This document shows positions 61,262-64,000 of a stretch of 64,000 bases of DNA, piece after piece. How positions within the stretch are numbered: the stretch's first letter is position 1; every line of letters begins with the position of its first letter. Made by a program: the position numbers and the translations under genes. Where the stretch lies: the NCBI RefSeq assembly GCF_000298195.1, contig NZ_BAHC01000197.1:1-64000 (forward strand), given 5' to 3'. The notes beneath the pieces were generated by a model, which saw only the letters and a program-made list of their open reading frames with translations, was not told the DNA's origin and made no database searches. The stretch comes from Gordonia rhizosphera NBRC 16068 (GTDB lineage Bacteria > Actinomycetota > Actinomycetes > Mycobacteriales > Mycobacteriaceae).

Positions 61262-61788
61262 CGGACCGCTCCTGCTGTCGCGTCGTCGTTGGGGACGTCC
61301 TCGGTCGTGCTCTGCTCCGCGGTCGCGCCGTCGGAATGGCGCGCCGCCCACTGCACCGAACGCACGATCGTCGTGTAGCCGGTACATCGGCAGATCTGTC
61401 CACTGATCGCCTCGCGGATCTCGTCCTCGCTCGGATCCGGGTTCTTGTCGAGCAGCGCGCGGGTGGTCATGAGCATGCCGGGTGTGCAGAATCCGCATTG
61501 CAGCCCATGGCATTCCATGAATCCCTGTTGCACGGGATCGAGGGTGGTGCCCTGCTCGAGCCCCTCGACGGTACGCACGTCGTGGCCACCGGCCATCGCG
61601 GCGAGCACGGTGCACGATTTCACCGGTTCCCCGTCGAGCTGCACCACGCATGTCCCGCAGTTGCTGGTGTCGCAACCCCAGTGCGTTCCGGTGAGCCCCA
61701 GTGTGTCGCGCAGGAAGTGCACCAGCAGTAGCCGCGGCTCGATGTCACGGGTCACCGATTCACCGTTCACGGTCATCGTCACTTGCAT
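61258..61788 (-). CDS. coxS: CO dehydrogenase small (2Fe-2S) subunit
   Basis: 176 aa. The plant-type cluster is bound by C39, C44, C47 and C59 (GCDTSNCGTC and KSC), the second by C98, C101, C133 and C135 (CGFCTPGM and CRCTGY). It carries electrons from CoxL to the FAD subunit. GAGGAG precedes the ATG. It is followed directly by coxL with a 4-bp overlap, and preceded by coxM, giving the standard MSL order. A 25-residue polar tail is longer than usual. Confidence 0.94.
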   Translation of the reverse strand: MQVTMTVNGESVTRDIEPRLLLVHFLRDTLGLTGTHWGCDTSNCGTCVVQLDGEPVKSCTVLAAMAGGHDVRTVEGLEQGTTLDPVQQGFMECHGLQCGFCTPGMLMTTRALLDKNPDPSEDEIREAISGQICRCTGYTTIVRSVQWAARHSDGATAEQSTTEDVPNDDATAGAVR

Positions 61789-61822
61789 CGAATACTCCTC
61801 TGTCTCAGTCTGTCTGAGGAAC

Positions 61823-62710
61823 TCACGCCGTCGTCACCGCACCGGCACCCAGTCGATCCGCGCTGCGGCGCAGTGCGCGTTTGGTCAGCTCGTCGGCAAG
61901 GTGCCGCTTGTACTCTGCGCTGCCGCGTGCGTCTGTCGCGGGGTTGCAGGCCTCGGCGGCGATCTCGCCGGCCCGGCGCCAGGCGTCCTCGTCGGGCGCC
62001 AGTCCGCGCAGCGCGGTCGAGATCGCCGGGATGGTCGTGATGTTCGCCCCGACCGCGGCCAACCCGACCCGCGCGTCGGTGATCGTGCCGTCCGCCACCC
62101 ACAGCGCCGCTCCCGCGGCACAGATGGCCCAGTCGCCCGCACGACGTTCCACTTTCTCGTAGGCGCTACTCCCGCCGGAGCGGATGGGGATCCGCACCTC
62201 GATCAGCATCTCGTTCTGCTCGACGGCCGTCTCGTAGGGACCGCGATGGAATTCGTCCATCGTGACCACTCGCTCACCGCCCGGACCACGGATCACACAA
62301 CTCGCATCCAGCGTGTTGCACACACTCGACAGATCCTCGGAAGGGTCTGCCTGACAGAGAGATCCGCCCAGTGTGCCGCGATTGCGGACCACCGGATCGG
62401 CGATCACCTGCTCGGCGTCGCGAAAGATTGGAAAGGTCGAGAACAGCGCATCATTGTCGAGCAGCTCACGATGTCTGGTCATGGCGCCGATCGAGACGGC
62501 GTCGTCGGTGAAACGGATGTAGCCGAGTTCGTCGTGCAGATCGTTGATGTCGATGAGGTATTCGGGAGTCGCGAGGCGGAGTTTCATCATCGGGAGAAGG
62601 CTGTGCCCACCGGCGATCAGCCGCGCCTCGTCCCCGAGTTGACCGAGAAGCCGAATGGCGTCCTCGACACTTGTCGCGCGTTCGTATTCGAACGGTGCCG
62701 GAACCTGCAT
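61823..62710 (-). CDS. coxM: CO dehydrogenase medium (FAD) subunit
   Basis: 295 aa FAD protein of the molybdopterin-dehydrogenase FAD-binding family. FAD motifs: ARLIAGGHSLLPMMKLRL and TLGGSLCQADPSEDL (the conserved TxGGS). The C-terminal CO dehydrogenase flavoprotein domain follows. ATG at 62710 has AGGAGAC before it. The open frame extends 38 codons upstream through the 18-bp repeats of the neighbouring gene, which is spurious. Confidence 0.93.
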   Translation of the reverse strand: MQVPAPFEYERATSVEDAIRLLGQLGDEARLIAGGHSLLPMMKLRLATPEYLIDINDLHDELGYIRFTDDAVSIGAMTRHRELLDNDALFSTFPIFRDAEQVIADPVVRNRGTLGGSLCQADPSEDLSSVCNTLDASCVIRGPGGERVVTMDEFHRGPYETAVEQNEMLIEVRIPIRSGGSSAYEKVERRAGDWAICAAGAALWVADGTITDARVGLAAVGANITTIPAISTALRGLAPDEDAWRRAGEIAAEACNPATDARGSAEYKRHLADELTKRALRRSADRLGAGAVTTA

Positions 62711-62720
62711 GGCGTCTCCT

Positions 62721-63941
62721 CTACTGTGTTTCGATAGCTTCTTGGGTTTCGACAGATTCTTTGGATTCGACAGATTCTTTGGATTCGACAGATTCTTGGG
62801 ACCCGATGGGGCTGCGGCCGTCACCGGGGTGGATGTGATCGGTGAGCTCAGTCAGGTTGGCCCCGCTCCCGCCCCGTCGGGTGGCGATGATCTCGGCCAC
62901 GATCGACACCGCGGTCTCGGCAGGTGTCCGTGCTCCCAGGTCAAGGCCGATGGGTGAATGCAGCCGCGTCAGGTCCGTGTCGGTCACCCCCTCCTCACGC
63001 AGTCGACGCAGTCTGTCCTCGTGGGTTCGCCGCGAGCCCATGGCGCCGATGTAGACACCCTCCGGTGTCTCGAAGGCCGCCTGCAGCGCGGGAACGTCGA
63101 ACTTCGGGTCATGGGTGAGCACGCAGATCGCGGTGCGCGAATCGACTCTCCCGGCAGCCATCTCGGCGCGCAGGTATCTGTGCGGCCAATCGACGACCAC
63201 CTCGTGTGCGGCCGGGAAACGGGGCCGGGTGGCGAACACGCTGCGGGCGTCGCAGACCGTCACGTGGTAGCCGAGCAGCACACCGGCCTCGGCGACCGCA
63301 GACGCGAAGTCGACGGCACCGAACACGATCATGCGCGGCGGCGGCGCGAAGGAGTTGACGAACACGGTGATGTCGTCGCCCATGCGCTGCCCCTCGGCAC
63401 CGTATCGGAGGGTTGACGACTCCCCCAGGTCCAGCAACCCGCGCGCATCTTGGGCGACGACCCGGTCGAGGTTGTCTCCACCGAGGGTGCCGCTGACGGT
63501 GTCGGGGGTGAGGGTGAGATGACTGCCCACTCGTGCGTGCGGGTGTGAACTCTCGATCACGGTGGCCACGGCGATCGGCCGGCGGGCCTCGACGGCCTCG
63601 GCGAGGTCCCCCAGTTCGGGCCATGTCTCCTGGGACACCGGTTCGCAGAAGACGTCGAGGATGCCGCCGCACGTGAGGCCGACCGCGAAGGCGTCATCGT
63701 CGGCGATTCCATAACGTTCGGCTTGCGGTTCACCGGACTCCATGACGTCACCGGCAAGGTCGTACACGGCGCCCTCGACACAACCACCCGACACCGACCC
63801 CAGGACACTACCGTCTGCCGAACGGATCGCCGCGGCACCCGGTTGCCGGGGTGCGGAGCCGAACGTCGTCACGACAGTCGTCAGTCCGACCGTCTCGCCG
63901 TTGCGCCAATGCTCGACGAGCGTGGGCAGGACATCTCGCAT
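62721..63941 (-). CDS. XdhC/CoxI-family molybdenum maturation protein
   Basis: 406 aa. Full XdhC/CoxI protein: N-terminal domain with TVVTTFGSAPRQPGAAA and SGGCVEGAV, and a C-terminal Rossmann domain with VFGAVDFASAVAEAGVLLG, CVLTHDPKFDVPAL and IGAMGSRRTHEDR. It binds molybdenum cofactor and helps insert or sulfurate it. The C-terminus ends in three to four copies of a 6-residue ESVESK-type repeat. I chose the ATG at 63941 with GAGGA 7 nt before it; the GTG two codons up is an alternative. It is the first cox-operon gene in view, 10 bp before coxM. Confidence 0.87.
   Translation of the reverse strand: MRDVLPTLVEHWRNGETVGLTTVVTTFGSAPRQPGAAAIRSADGSVLGSVSGGCVEGAVYDLAGDVMESGEPQAERYGIADDDAFAVGLTCGGILDVFCEPVSQETWPELGDLAEAVEARRPIAVATVIESSHPHARVGSHLTLTPDTVSGTLGGDNLDRVVAQDARGLLDLGESSTLRYGAEGQRMGDDITVFVNSFAPPPRMIVFGAVDFASAVAEAGVLLGYHVTVCDARSVFATRPRFPAAHEVVVDWPHRYLRAEMAAGRVDSRTAICVLTHDPKFDVPALQAAFETPEGVYIGAMGSRRTHEDRLRRLREEGVTDTDLTRLHSPIGLDLGARTPAETAVSIVAEIIATRRGGSGANLTELTDHIHPGDGRSPIGSQESVESKESVESKESVETQEAIETQ
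62729..62800. repeat. Four tandem 18-bp repeats inside the XdhC 3' end
   Basis: Four consecutive 18-bp units at 62729, 62747, 62765 and 62783 share TTCGA(C/T)AG(A/C)TTCTT. They encode a glutamate/serine-rich 6-residue repeat at the C-terminus of the XdhC protein. Copy number change would not shift the frame. Confidence 0.85.
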
Positions 63942-63962
63942 CTGCACATCCTCGGATCGGCG

Positions 63963-63997
63963 GACACACCGCTGTGTCTCGCATCACATAGTTGTGA
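63963..63997. promoter_or_regulatory. Paired dyads before the cox operon
   Basis: GACACA-N4-TGTGTC (63963-63978) and TCACA-N4-TGTGA (63984-63997) lie 22-56 bp upstream of the first cox gene (minus strand). They are the best regulator-binding candidates for the operon; the promoter itself may extend beyond the window end. Confidence 0.45.
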
Positions 63998-64000
63998 CAT

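Overview
The window is high-GC, gene-dense DNA with many GTG or TTG starts, ATGA overlaps and several likely leaderless promoters. It carries a propane monooxygenase cluster next to a dedicated GroEL, a DUF222/HNH (13E12-type) gene behind a mycobacterial-type LexA box, and form I CO dehydrogenase genes in the mycobacterial order. Together these point to a Mycobacteriales actinobacterium, most likely Gordonia or a close relative. The genus is inferred from gene content, not from a search.

Layout. 1-6.1 kb: a RidA-like protein with an aromatic-acid-type MFS carrier, an FAD 2-hydroxyacid dehydrogenase, an atypical SDR, the nitrate/nitrite transporter NarK and a GlsB-type membrane protein. 6.2-16 kb: a MarR regulator with a 14-TM exporter, small hypothetical proteins, a macro-domain protein, a Nudix hydrolase, two NAD(P)H oxidoreductases, an aminotransferase and a serine beta-lactamase-fold esterase. 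16-27.3 kb: the prm propane oxidation operon (hydroxylase, reductase, small hydroxylase, coupling protein, amidohydrolase, MIP18-like protein, alcohol dehydrogenase, GroEL) followed by an AcoR-like activator. A strong dyad before prmA is the candidate activator site. 27.3-27.8 kb is non-coding: a C4-run tract, an array of about 21-bp-phased motifs and twin palindromes.

27.8-37.7 kb: RidA, FAD oxidase, LuxR regulator, a decayed HtrA-type protease, an XRE regulator, an alcohol dehydrogenase, a TetR/acyl-CoA dehydrogenase pair with a clear operator, an SDR and a GDSL hydrolase. 37.8-49.3 kb: a selenium block. A formate dehydrogenase alpha subunit is read through an in-frame TGA (Sec189) with a SECIS-like hairpin, followed by its Fe-S and NrfD-type subunits. 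After an SOS-controlled DUF222/HNH gene come selD (opposite strand), tRNA-Sec(UCA), selA and selB. The window therefore encodes both a selenoprotein and the dedicated machinery that makes it.

49.4-55 kb: two PH-domain membrane proteins, a Tat-exported FAD oxidoreductase with a TetR regulator and perfect palindrome, and a LysR regulator. 55.1-64 kb (minus strand): a CO dehydrogenase operon reading XdhC/CoxI, coxM, coxS, coxL (form I signature AYACSFR), XdhC-YHS fusion, MobA-like protein, coxD-like MoxR ATPase and coxE-like VWA protein.

Taken together the window supports growth on or scavenging of simple reduced carbon compounds: propane, formate and CO. Non-coding features worth a second look are the 21-bp array, a two-copy palindromic repeat family with compensatory stem changes, and a LexA box fitted into a promoter spacer.
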